From: an uncultured Bacteroides sp.
Lineage (GTDB): Bacteria > Bacteroidota > Bacteroidia > Bacteroidales > Bacteroidaceae
Direction: 5' to 3'
Length of the DNA: 44,970 nt
NCBI RefSeq assembly: GCF_900547205.1
Contig: NZ_URFY01000036.1
Coordinates: forward strand, 1 to 44,970
Under the pieces are notes generated by a model. It was not told where the DNA came from. It saw nothing but the letters and a program-made list of their open reading frames with translations, and ran no database searches. This document shows positions 34,193-41,587 of the stretch, piece by piece (the stretch's first letter is position 1; each line of letters begins with the position of its first letter). Position numbers and translations under genes: made by a program.

Positions 34193-34861
34193 TCAGTCCT
34201 GCTTTCCCGCTTTAAATCGTACGATGGAGAGCCAAGAGAAAGAAGCAGTCAGCAACGTATAGACCAGCAGGTATGGAAGAAACTTGTTGTAAGCTTCCGG
34301 TGTGGGCGACAGGAAAAAGATTCGCAGTAGCAGTACGGTGATGACAAGGTTCACAATCCGTCGCTTCCATGCCGGCTCAAGGCAAATCCATGCAATGAGC
34401 AGATAGCCGGAGATTCCGGCGAGATACCAAGTCAGGGCGGTTAGCAATATGTGGTTCTTCAGTTCGTGGGCGAGTATCCCGTTCAGGTAAACCTCCATCA
34501 ACAGGAAGTTGGAAGCGAAGCAGACCAATAGCAATACCAGTCCGGAGAAGAGCATATTGCCCGTCATCTTCAGTTCGGGATAGGGCAGATGGAGCGTTAG
34601 CTTCAGGCATTTCCGCTGCATCTCGGGCACAAACTGCACGATAGCCAGCAGGATACCGACAATCAACGGTACGTATTGCAGCATATCGATAAATATCACA
34701 TCCCGTTGCAACATGACTTCCCACACATGGGCGGCGCCTTTCATTTCTACCACACGGTTGATGCGGAGCAGGCAGTAGCCCGTGAAACCGAGCGTAGTGA
34801 GTACGGCGAGCAGGAAATACCACCGTGTCTTTATCCATTCTTTATAAAATATAGCGTACAT
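34193..34861 (-). CDS. ABC transporter permease-like membrane protein
   Basis: 222 aa from the ATG at 34861 (MYAIFYKEWIKTRWYFLL). An upstream TTG at 34885 would add eight residues and is less likely. About six hydrophobic segments are visible ('FLLAVLTTLGFTGYCLL', 'FIDMLQYVPLIVGILLAIVQ', 'MLFSGLVLLLVCFASNFLLM', 'NLVITVLLLRIFFL'). The 'FYKEW.KTRW' start is typical of ABC-2-type permeases. It follows the ATPase gene, so the two form one transporter. The substrate and direction are unknown; export or lipoprotein/cofactor handling as in NosFY- or Gld-type pairs is possible. Confidence 0.78.
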   Translation of the reverse strand: MYAIFYKEWIKTRWYFLLAVLTTLGFTGYCLLRINRVVEMKGAAHVWEVMLQRDVIFIDMLQYVPLIVGILLAIVQFVPEMQRKCLKLTLHLPYPELKMTGNMLFSGLVLLLVCFASNFLLMEVYLNGILAHELKNHILLTALTWYLAGISGYLLIAWICLEPAWKRRIVNLVITVLLLRIFFLSPTPEAYNKFLPYLLVYTLLTASFSWLSIVRFKAGKQD

Positions 34862-34870
34862 TGTTTTGAA

Positions 34871-34934
34871 AGTTATAAGTAACAAGTAATAAATAACTCA
34901 TCATTAATCACTCATCGTTAATCGTTAATCACTA
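34871..34934. repeat. Intergenic TTAATCACT/ATCGTTA word repeat
   Basis: The words AATAACTCATCATTAATCA and CATCGTTAATCGTTAATCAC recur between the ABC ATPase and permease genes. The same words form the arms of the element at 23493-23584, so this may be a half-element. Confidence 0.5.
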
Positions 34935-34936
34935 TT

Positions 34937-35824
34937 TTAGTATTTGCCGGTCAATCCGATAAAGGCATCTTCCAGATTCACGTTCTCGCTGTGCAAGTCC
35001 GTGTAGGGCACCGACATTGACTTCAATTTCGCTTTCGCTTCCGGCGGCGGAAGGAAGGAAAAGGTTTCCAGCGTATTACGCATCACGGAAGGATGGTAGA
35101 AGTCGTCGGATGCAGGCATCTCGTAGCCTTCGGGCACGGTGAAAGTATAGCGGCGTCCCTTTTCCAGCAAATCGCCAATCGGTTTCTGAATCAGAATCTT
35201 TCCGTAGTCCATGATGATGCAGTCGTCCACCAGCCGTTCCATATCTTGGATGATGTGCGAAGTCAGGAAAACCGTCTTGCCTTCCGAACGGGCGTAGTCG
35301 CGGAGGTAGTCGACGAATAAGCGGCGGTAGCCGGGGTCGAGCCCGAGGGAGAAGTCGTCCAGTACCAAGAGCTCGGGGTTTTGTGCCAGAATCAGTCCGA
35401 GCGCCACTTGCGAACGCTGTCCGCAGGACATACGCGAGATGCGCTGTCCGGAAGCCACTTTCAACTTATCCATCAGTTGGTAGTAAGCATCCTTTCTCCA
35501 CTGGCCGGGGTAGAAGGCTGCGTAGAATTTCTCTATCTCGGTGATGGTCATAAACTGATATTGCACGTGCCCTTCGATGAGCAGCCCGATGTTGCGGCGC
35601 AGGGCGGGAGCCATCGTTTGTATCTCCTGTCCGAAGATGCGGCATTCACCCGAGCGCGGTTTGAGGTAACCGCTCAGGATGTTGATGGTGGTGGTTTTGC
35701 CCGTACCATTCTTACCCAGCAGACCGAGGATGCGACCTTTGGGTACGGTGAAACTGAGATTCTCGTAAATCAACCGCTTGCCGTAATAGTGCGTCAGGTT
35801 GTTACATTCTATAATATGTTCCAT
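34937..35824 (-). CDS. ABC transporter ATP-binding protein with variant motifs
   Basis: 295 aa. Walker A is GKNGTGKTT (37-45). The signature is MSCGQ (132-136) instead of LSGGQ. Walker B reads LLVLDD (152-157), so the usual catalytic Glu is Asp157, and the H-switch His190 is present in 'FLTSHI'. The residue at the Q-loop appears to be Glu ('GLLIEGH'). A C-terminal extension of about 80 residues ('RRYTFTVPEGYEMP', 'LEDAFIGLTGKY') is as in ABC-2 exporter ATPases. The variants suggest slow or altered hydrolysis. It partners the permease gene 75 bp downstream (from the permease ATG) and follows the PepSY gene by 22 bp. Confidence 0.9.
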   Translation of the reverse strand: MEHIIECNNLTHYYGKRLIYENLSFTVPKGRILGLLGKNGTGKTTTINILSGYLKPRSGECRIFGQEIQTMAPALRRNIGLLIEGHVQYQFMTITEIEKFYAAFYPGQWRKDAYYQLMDKLKVASGQRISRMSCGQRSQVALGLILAQNPELLVLDDFSLGLDPGYRRLFVDYLRDYARSEGKTVFLTSHIIQDMERLVDDCIIMDYGKILIQKPIGDLLEKGRRYTFTVPEGYEMPASDDFYHPSVMRNTLETFSFLPPPEAKAKLKSMSVPYTDLHSENVNLEDAFIGLTGKY

Positions 35825-35846
35825 TCTATTTTAGCTGTTATACTGT

Positions 35847-36413
35847 TCAAAAGAGGAATAGGAAAAGTATCGGAATCAGGATTCCTACAACCATTTCCAC
35901 TCCACCTCTGCCGATGATTCCTTTATTGCCTTTCAGCATGATGATGCCCGAAAGGGTGATGATGATAAGACCCACTGCGAAGATGTCGGCAAAGTAAGTC
36001 CACCATTTCCCCGGATTATAATGTAGGCGCGACATAGCGCCTATCAATGGGCGGCGGGTGACGGACTCGTAGACGGCTGCTCCTGTGCCGACGTTTACCG
36101 TCAGGTTGGAACCGCCTTTAAGGAATACTTTCATTACATCCGTCTGGGGGAAGTAATGCTTCGTATAGTTGTCCGCCTCTCCCAATGGCGCTAGCAGGGT
36201 GAGCACTTTCTCTTTGTTCATTGCTGCTTTGCCAGGCAAGGATTCGGTGATTTTATACTCTTTCCGCGTGATGGAGAAGTTCGGGTTTATCGTATCGCGA
36301 TGATTCATCACAATGCCGGAGATGGCGTATATCAACACCATTCCGGCAAAGAAAAACGATAAGTCGCGGTGAACGATCCGACTCCATTTGCGGATGTTAC
36401 TGCTCCACTTCAT
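35847..36413 (-). CDS. PepSY-associated transmembrane protein
   Basis: 188 aa. It has three hydrophobic helices (about 18-36, 142-158 and 170-188) and a periplasmic PepSY-like domain between the first two ('VLTLLAPLGEADNYTKHYFP'). Histidines stand at the membrane edges: His15 ('IVHRDLS'), His38 ('VMNHRDTINPNF') and His131 ('SRLHYNPGKWWTYF'). This is the layout of small PepSY-TM proteins thought to reduce or release iron from chelates, for example in Bacteroides siderophore uptake (Xus-type) loci. It overlaps the OB-fold gene by 17 bp, so the two are translationally coupled. A redox or metal role is inference. Confidence 0.82.
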   Translation of the reverse strand: MKWSSNIRKWSRIVHRDLSFFFAGMVLIYAISGIVMNHRDTINPNFSITRKEYKITESLPGKAAMNKEKVLTLLAPLGEADNYTKHYFPQTDVMKVFLKGGSNLTVNVGTGAAVYESVTRRPLIGAMSRLHYNPGKWWTYFADIFAVGLIIITLSGIIMLKGNKGIIGRGGVEMVVGILIPILFLFLF

Positions 36414-36987
36414 AGGCGTTGGCTTCCATGAAATAGAAAGATAAATACTCTTTTCCGTTCTTCGCTTTGCGGTCGGCTATCTTTGCGCGGAAGTCGGCGA
36501 TGCGGGCTTCGGGCGTGTTGGCAGTTTCGCCGCGTGCTTTCTTTTCGCTGTCGCATCCGGCTTCACCGGTTCCGTGCTTTTCGGCGGCCTGTGCTTTGAG
36601 TTGCGCTTCCCAGTTTTGGAGGTAGGCTTCGTCGATGCGCTGTTCTTTCAAAGTTCCGGTGACGCGGACGATGGAGTTCACGCATTTGGGGTCGAAGGCA
36701 CCTAGGGTTCCGGCTTCAACGCGGATTACTTGCGTGTCGTCACTTCCCATCAGAAAGATTTTCTTGGCTCCGTGCTTGCAGGTATGCGTGCATACGCCTT
36801 CGATGGTTACTTCTTTGCCGGCAAGGGTTTCGGCATTTGCCAGTAGAGAGTCGATTGCCAGAGCGGAAGAGGTGGTTTGTTCGGTAGTCGTATCAGACGC
36901 GCTTTTCTGCTGTTTATTTCCACACGATGTTCCGATAACGGTAATTGCCAGTAGGGCAATAGCGATTGTTAGCTTTCTTGTTTTCAT
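36397..36987 (-). CDS. OB-fold lipoprotein with a CxHxCxH motif
   Basis: 196 aa. The lipobox is GTSC (Cys22), followed by a Thr/Ser-rich tether. Residues about 55-115 look like an OB-fold ('LAGKEVTIEGVCTHTCKHGA', 'FLMGSDDTQVIRVEAGTL', 'SIVRVTGTLKE'). Cys66-x-His68-x-Cys70-x-His72 sits in one strand-turn, a likely metal site, and other cysteines occur at 102 and near 145. The C-terminal third is charged and helical, ending '..YFMEANAYEVEQ'. It is separated from the upstream lipoprotein gene by hairpin array B and coupled to the PepSY gene. Metal binding or delivery to the PepSY protein is a reasonable guess. Confidence 0.78.
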   Translation of the reverse strand: MKTRKLTIAIALLAITVIGTSCGNKQQKSASDTTTEQTTSSALAIDSLLANAETLAGKEVTIEGVCTHTCKHGAKKIFLMGSDDTQVIRVEAGTLGAFDPKCVNSIVRVTGTLKEQRIDEAYLQNWEAQLKAQAAEKHGTGEAGCDSEKKARGETANTPEARIADFRAKIADRKAKNGKEYLSFYFMEANAYEVEQ

Positions 36988-37061
36988 ACGTAGTTACTTT
37001 GTTGTATATAGTTTATAATCTGTTACTTGCTTGTCTTTGGTCGGTATCCCGGTATGTGGAT

Positions 37062-37180
37062 AGTTTCAACCCTGCTTGAAACTGTAGTTTCATCGGCGTT
37101 GGAACTGTAGTTTCATTGCTTTGGAACTACAGTTTCATTGCTTTGGAACTCTAGTTTCAAGGCATGAAACTACAATTGTC
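37062..37180 (-). repeat. 22-bp-period hairpin array B (five units)
   Basis: AGTTTCA starts at 37062, 37086, 37109, 37131 and 37153 (steps of 24, 23, 22, 22). Each is followed by a complement, TGAAACT or the wobble form TGGAACT, so every unit folds into a hairpin with a different 5-7 nt loop. The first (AGTTTCAA/TTGAAACT) and last (TAGTTTCA/TGAAACTA) are perfect. It lies between the FISUMP and OB-fold lipoprotein genes. Confidence 0.85.
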
Positions 37181-37197
37181 CTTACGGGTTACGGAAA

Positions 37198-38808
37198 CTA
37201 GTCCCTGACGCAACGAATCGTTTGTCCGCTGAGTACGCTTACGTAGCTTAGCGTTAATCTGCCTTCCGGATATTTGGCAGCAGAGAACGTACTCATTAAT
37301 CCGAAGAACTGAATATTGTTTAGCTGATTGGTGCTACTGCTATAGACCGGTTTATATGCTGTCGAAGTCATATAATAGCTCATACTAGGATTGCCGTGCC
37401 ATTCAGTCTTCGTACTGTTATTGGCAGCTATAGTAGTTGCCTGATATCTCGGAGTAGCGGTATAACCTGTTGACATACGGACTCCTGAGAATTGATAATT
37501 CCAGTTAGCATCAATGAGTGATTGGATTTTAGCTCCGTCATATTCTGTATTATAGAAAAGGGCATTGGTTCCATTCTCAGGGACATTGCCGTCCGCATCT
37601 TTAGTCGTATTGCCCACTAGGTTGAAATATTCGGCACGTGTAGGGATATGCCATCCTTTCGGGCAGATGCCTTGTGCTCCTTCAAAGTTGTAGCAATTGT
37701 CAGGCGTAATTTCTTTGCCGCCCAGTGCAGCTTGTATGTCGTAAAGATAACCAAGTTTCTTAATCGAACTTTCCGTAGTTAAAGCTACTGCTGCACCATT
37801 TTCAATTGCGTACGGATACCAGATATGAGCATTCGCCGTCGGATCAGAAGACGGAGTGAATCCTTTCGGTAAGAAAGCAAGCGGTTCCGCCATCCACGTC
37901 GTGCCGTTACTGAGGGTAACGGTCTGGTATCTCACGTCGTCATATAAGAAATAGTTCTCATCAAGATGCTCTTCAAAAGGAATCTCATCATCGGCTCCTA
38001 TTTGTCCTTGATCCGTCCAGTTCTCAATCTCCCCACTCAGGGTAACTTCCAAATCATCCGACAGTACGCGGATATCTACGCTGTATTGTCCGCCTTGCAC
38101 CAGTGTGGTAGAGGTGAGTCGTTGCTTCAAAGTCTTATTGTCCGAAGTAGTGACTTCGAGCGTGAAGGCTACCGTCTGCGGAACGACGATGGCACGGTAT
38201 AATGTATTTGCCGTAACCGTTTCGGTTTTGATGTCCTGAGCAGCTACATTTGCATCGGCAGTCACCGTGAGGGCAGCCAGGTCTACAGTAGCCGTGGGGA
38301 TAGAACCTTTCAGGACGATGGACGTGATATCGGCGGCCGTCTCCTTATCTACATTGATTACCATATTGGTAAACATATGCTTGAAGTTCATGCTTATCGC
38401 ATCCAGAGAAGGAACAACGTCCGATTTGCTTGCTGCCATAAAGTCCGACGCGCCGTAGCCTGAGGACTGGTCGGTTTGTACGGAAACCGAAGTCGGAGTG
38501 CCTGCTTCATTGTAAGGATAGTAAGCTACTATCTGCGACTTGTCGTTTCCTTCCGCATACCAGCGTAAGCCACCGGAAAACACATTGTTATTGTATGTCA
38601 TCAACGCATTATTTGCATATACGACGTCACCGCTCTGGGTGATGGTTACTCCGATTTTATCTCCGTTCTCGAAATTAACTTCCGTGGCACGTGTGATGAT
38701 AGGAGAGATGGTGATGGGGCTGTTGGCAGCTCCCGTTGCTTCATTCTCTTCTTGCTGGCAAGACGCCAGTAGTGCTGCTGCAAACATAAACGTTAAAATC
38801 TTCTTCAT
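37198..38808 (-). CDS. Fimbrillin-like/FISUMP-domain surface lipoprotein
   Basis: 536 aa. The lipobox is LASC (Cys17) and is followed by acidic residues, consistent with surface export. Residues about 28-265 resemble the Mfa-like fimbrillin family ('SPITISPIITRATEVNFENG', 'GLRWYAEGNDKSQIVAYYPY', 'MNFKHMFTNMVINV'). Residues about 290-536 are a 'Fibrobacter succinogenes major paralogous' domain ('YDVRYQTVTLSNGTTWMAEP'-like, 'GICPKGWHIPTRAEYFNLVG', final 'SGQTIRCVRD'). By position it may be the surface binding partner of the TonB receptor and barrel encoded upstream. It follows the DUF6850-type gene by 38 bp. Confidence 0.88.
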   Translation of the reverse strand: MKKILTFMFAAALLASCQQEENEATGAANSPITISPIITRATEVNFENGDKIGVTITQSGDVVYANNALMTYNNNVFSGGLRWYAEGNDKSQIVAYYPYNEAGTPTSVSVQTDQSSGYGASDFMAASKSDVVPSLDAISMNFKHMFTNMVINVDKETAADITSIVLKGSIPTATVDLAALTVTADANVAAQDIKTETVTANTLYRAIVVPQTVAFTLEVTTSDNKTLKQRLTSTTLVQGGQYSVDIRVLSDDLEVTLSGEIENWTDQGQIGADDEIPFEEHLDENYFLYDDVRYQTVTLSNGTTWMAEPLAFLPKGFTPSSDPTANAHIWYPYAIENGAAVALTTESSIKKLGYLYDIQAALGGKEITPDNCYNFEGAQGICPKGWHIPTRAEYFNLVGNTTKDADGNVPENGTNALFYNTEYDGAKIQSLIDANWNYQFSGVRMSTGYTATPRYQATTIAANNSTKTEWHGNPSMSYYMTSTAYKPVYSSSTNQLNNIQFFGLMSTFSAAKYPEGRLTLSYVSVLSGQTIRCVRD

Positions 38809-38846
38809 TGCTTAATGATTTAGTTGTATAATTACTAGTTATCTTT

Positions 38847-40349
38847 CTAAAAGGCATAGCCCAACTTAAGGGCTTCGTTCCATCGACTCGCCCCTTCTAT
38901 ATACGTCAGCTTGAAACCATGCGTATAACTTCCCTCAATCTCTGCATACATCCCTTTACCGAAATTGTAGCGCAGCCCTAGCACCAGCGTAGCCCGTGCA
39001 GCCGTGGCATATTCGTTCTGAAGATTATAATAATCTGCCAGCCGATAGGGAGCTTCGCCCGGTTCGGTTGCTCCCGTCTCAGCCGTTCTGCTTTTCTCCG
39101 TGTAGTTTCCTTTCGAGAAACCCGCGGTTGCCTTCACATCGAATGCTCCGACATGAAGCACCCCCGATGCATAGGCACCTCCACGAAACAGGGTTTGCGA
39201 AACGATATAAGGGAACATCTGCGTGCTGAGGCTCTTGACGGTCGAAAGGTTGACTCCGACGGTAAACTCACCTTTCGGGCTCATCACCTCATATTCGGGA
39301 TTGGCGGCAAAGACGTTCCTTTCAAAGATGCGATTGGAGCCGTAGACGCGGGTAGTCGTAATGCCATTGGATGTTTCCTGCCCCAATATGTTCTCGTTGT
39401 TGGTCTGATGCGACCACAGCAGGTTCAGTCGTATGAAATGTTCCGTGCCGCCTCGTTTCCACTGATATCTCAGATGCGAAGTAATCCGCTCCGTAGGAAA
39501 CTCAAACCAAATAGCTTCGCGCTCACCGGCGCTGCCGGAAGAATGCCGATACTCCATGTCACCGTAAAGCTCGCGCCATTGAGCCTGCATCGCCACGCCG
39601 TGCGAAAGTTCTTTGATTGGAAAGCCGTTGATGCCCGATTCACTCAGGTGGATTCCGCTTCCCGACCATGTTTCGTAGGCTCCGTACATCAGTCCTTTGT
39701 CCAAGAAAGCATAGTAGGAAGTAGCGGCAGTTCCTATCTCTTCGGCTTTAATAGATTCGCTGTTCTTGCTGAAGATATAAGAAAGTCCGATGGCAAAATC
39801 TCCGGTGTGATACATGATGCTGGGAGCTACCTTCAGGTCGAGTCGATAATTGGTGTGCCGCAAATCTTTTCTTTTAGAGTAGTTGGCAGCGGCAAAGTCT
39901 ATCGTTCCCCCAACGCGCCAGTTGGCGTTGGCGTCTGCAGCTATTCCGCCCATGAAGGCATACGTTTGCAGGTCTTTTCGTCCGGGGGTAAACTCTAGTA
40001 TATCTACCGGATAGAATCCCGGATGGATAAACATGGAGCCGCTCATGTCTTTGCCCGAGGTATGGTCGAAGGAGAAAGCACCCACCAATGAATAGTTCTT
40101 CATGTGCGTGATGGACTTCGCCACCGCTCCGGCACTCCATAGCTTGCCAGCTTCGGAGGAGTTGCGGAAGTCGCCATGATGGTTCTGCCCATACAGTTCG
40201 GCATAGGAGACGGAAACGCTGTCCGTGCGGATGCCCGTCACGTTCGTTCCTGCATTCCATGAGTTGCGGCGTTCGATAACGTCGTACGTCTGTGCCCAAC
40301 TCATGGCGGAGATACCTAGCAGCATACATCCTATATATAGTTCTTTCAT
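38847..40349 (-). CDS. DUF6850-type outer-membrane beta-barrel protein
   Basis: 500 aa from the ATG at 40349 (MKELYIGCMLL), chosen because it opens a clean signal peptide ending MSWAQ (residue 20) and lies one base after the DUF4876-type stop. Further upstream Mets would run into that gene. The mature protein is all strands ('GAFSFDHTSGKDMSGSMFIH', 'YRLDLKVAPSIMYHTGDFAI', 'YAEIEGSYTHGFKLTYIEGA') and ends '..NEALKLGYAF' with a terminal Phe, as outer-membrane barrels do. It matches the DUF6850 family that accompanies DUF4876 proteins and TonB receptors. No function is known. Confidence 0.8.
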   Translation of the reverse strand: MKELYIGCMLLGISAMSWAQTYDVIERRNSWNAGTNVTGIRTDSVSVSYAELYGQNHHGDFRNSSEAGKLWSAGAVAKSITHMKNYSLVGAFSFDHTSGKDMSGSMFIHPGFYPVDILEFTPGRKDLQTYAFMGGIAADANANWRVGGTIDFAAANYSKRKDLRHTNYRLDLKVAPSIMYHTGDFAIGLSYIFSKNSESIKAEEIGTAATSYYAFLDKGLMYGAYETWSGSGIHLSESGINGFPIKELSHGVAMQAQWRELYGDMEYRHSSGSAGEREAIWFEFPTERITSHLRYQWKRGGTEHFIRLNLLWSHQTNNENILGQETSNGITTTRVYGSNRIFERNVFAANPEYEVMSPKGEFTVGVNLSTVKSLSTQMFPYIVSQTLFRGGAYASGVLHVGAFDVKATAGFSKGNYTEKSRTAETGATEPGEAPYRLADYYNLQNEYATAARATLVLGLRYNFGKGMYAEIEGSYTHGFKLTYIEGASRWNEALKLGYAF

Positions 40350-40350
40350 A

Positions 40351-41583
40351 TTACTCATGTAGGGATTGTTGTTCTCTTTCATAAAAATCGGAGGAAGAGT
40401 TGTTTGTATCTTCCAGTACTTCGTAACCTGCTTCTTGCGAGGCTTCTTCGTCCACACGGCGGTGCAGGCTGCGCCCGTCGTAAGTGGCGCTTTGCAGAAC
40501 GTAACCCGCGTCGATGGAAGGAGAAATACGTTTCCGGTTGCTCGACGAGCCGCCGTAGTATACCTCCACACCGTCAATCACCCAGTCGAGTGGAATCTTC
40601 ACCACTTGGTCCACCGTGCTGCCGGGTTTCTGTATCACACTGCCCGTTTGTTGCACATAGTCCCCGATGGTAGTGTCCTGCGGGCGGAAGATAATCGTGG
40701 CGGGGGAGAAGATGGAGAATGTATAAGCATTCGCCTGTCCTAGCTTTATCACCACATCGAGGTAATGATCCTGAGCAATCCGGTCGCCCGGAGCCGGATG
40801 ATACGTCGTGTTCCAGTAGTGCACGTTGTTGTAGCACACGAAATATCCCGGCTTGTTCAGGTTCACCGAAAGAGGATATTGCGCTGCATGGTCTATGGCT
40901 CCGTTAATGGCAACCACTGCATCTTCGCCCGGAGCAAGGGGGAATGTAGTGCCGTCGCCACCGAACTGCCAGATGCACTGGGCGATGGGGGCGAAATCGG
41001 GAAAGATGGTTGCACCCGTCTCTTCGTCCTGCTTGACCCACACGTTGGTGGCTTGAGAGTTGTAAGGATCGAGCGTGCCGAAACATAGACCGTCGAGATA
41101 TTGGGTTTCGGAGTCGTTGTTGTGCAAGATGATGTATTTGTCGGACTGGTAGTTCCCCTCCAACGGAAGCATCGTGCAGCCGCCGCAATAGATTTCTTTG
41201 ATTATAATCGCTCCGGCTCTGGAGTGCGTGAGCGGAAGATTGAGTGCGACGTTTCCGTCAATGACTCTCACTTTATCTGCCAGCCCGTTGAATATATTCC
41301 GGTCGGCTTTATCGCTTATCTGTATGCGGTAGATGCCGTTCGTCAGGTCAAACTTAGCGGTCCCGCTTCCATCGGTCATCGTCTTGTAAGAACTTCCGCG
41401 GTCGATATCTTCGATGCTAACCGTCACCCCTTCGCGCAGGTATTCGGTATATTCCTCCGGATAGACGGCAGTAACCTGTAGCGTGTGCAGCCGTCCGTCG
41501 TAAGGATTCTCCTTGTCGATGTCCGTGCATCCCCAGAGGAAGAGGGCGGCGAGTAGTGATAGTATATGAATAGACTGTTTCAT
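40351..41583 (-). CDS. DUF4876-type lipoprotein
   Basis: 410 aa. The lipobox is LWGC (Cys19). Residues about 33-115 are a carboxypeptidase-regulatory-like domain ('LQVTAVYPEEYTEYLREGVT', 'YKTMTDGSGTAKFDLTNGIY'). After it 'AIIIKEIYCGGCTMLPLEGN' and 'YIILHNNDSETQYLDGLCFG' resemble a lamin-tail-like beta-sandwich, and the whole fits DUF4876. It starts 4 bp after the TonB receptor stop and ends 1 bp before the DUF6850-type gene, so the three are one translational unit. Role: probably a periplasmic or surface accessory of the receptor. Confidence 0.82.
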   Translation of the reverse strand: MKQSIHILSLLAALFLWGCTDIDKENPYDGRLHTLQVTAVYPEEYTEYLREGVTVSIEDIDRGSSYKTMTDGSGTAKFDLTNGIYRIQISDKADRNIFNGLADKVRVIDGNVALNLPLTHSRAGAIIIKEIYCGGCTMLPLEGNYQSDKYIILHNNDSETQYLDGLCFGTLDPYNSQATNVWVKQDEETGATIFPDFAPIAQCIWQFGGDGTTFPLAPGEDAVVAINGAIDHAAQYPLSVNLNKPGYFVCYNNVHYWNTTYHPAPGDRIAQDHYLDVVIKLGQANAYTFSIFSPATIIFRPQDTTIGDYVQQTGSVIQKPGSTVDQVVKIPLDWVIDGVEVYYGGSSSNRKRISPSIDAGYVLQSATYDGRSLHRRVDEEASQEAGYEVLEDTNNSSSDFYEREQQSLHE

Positions 41584-41587
41584 ACGT

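Noticed and set aside
40350..40577. N-terminal extension of the DUF6850-type protein by 76 codons
   Set aside because: The extension overlaps the DUF4876-type gene and puts a clear signal peptide in the middle of the protein, so the start at 40349 is preferred.
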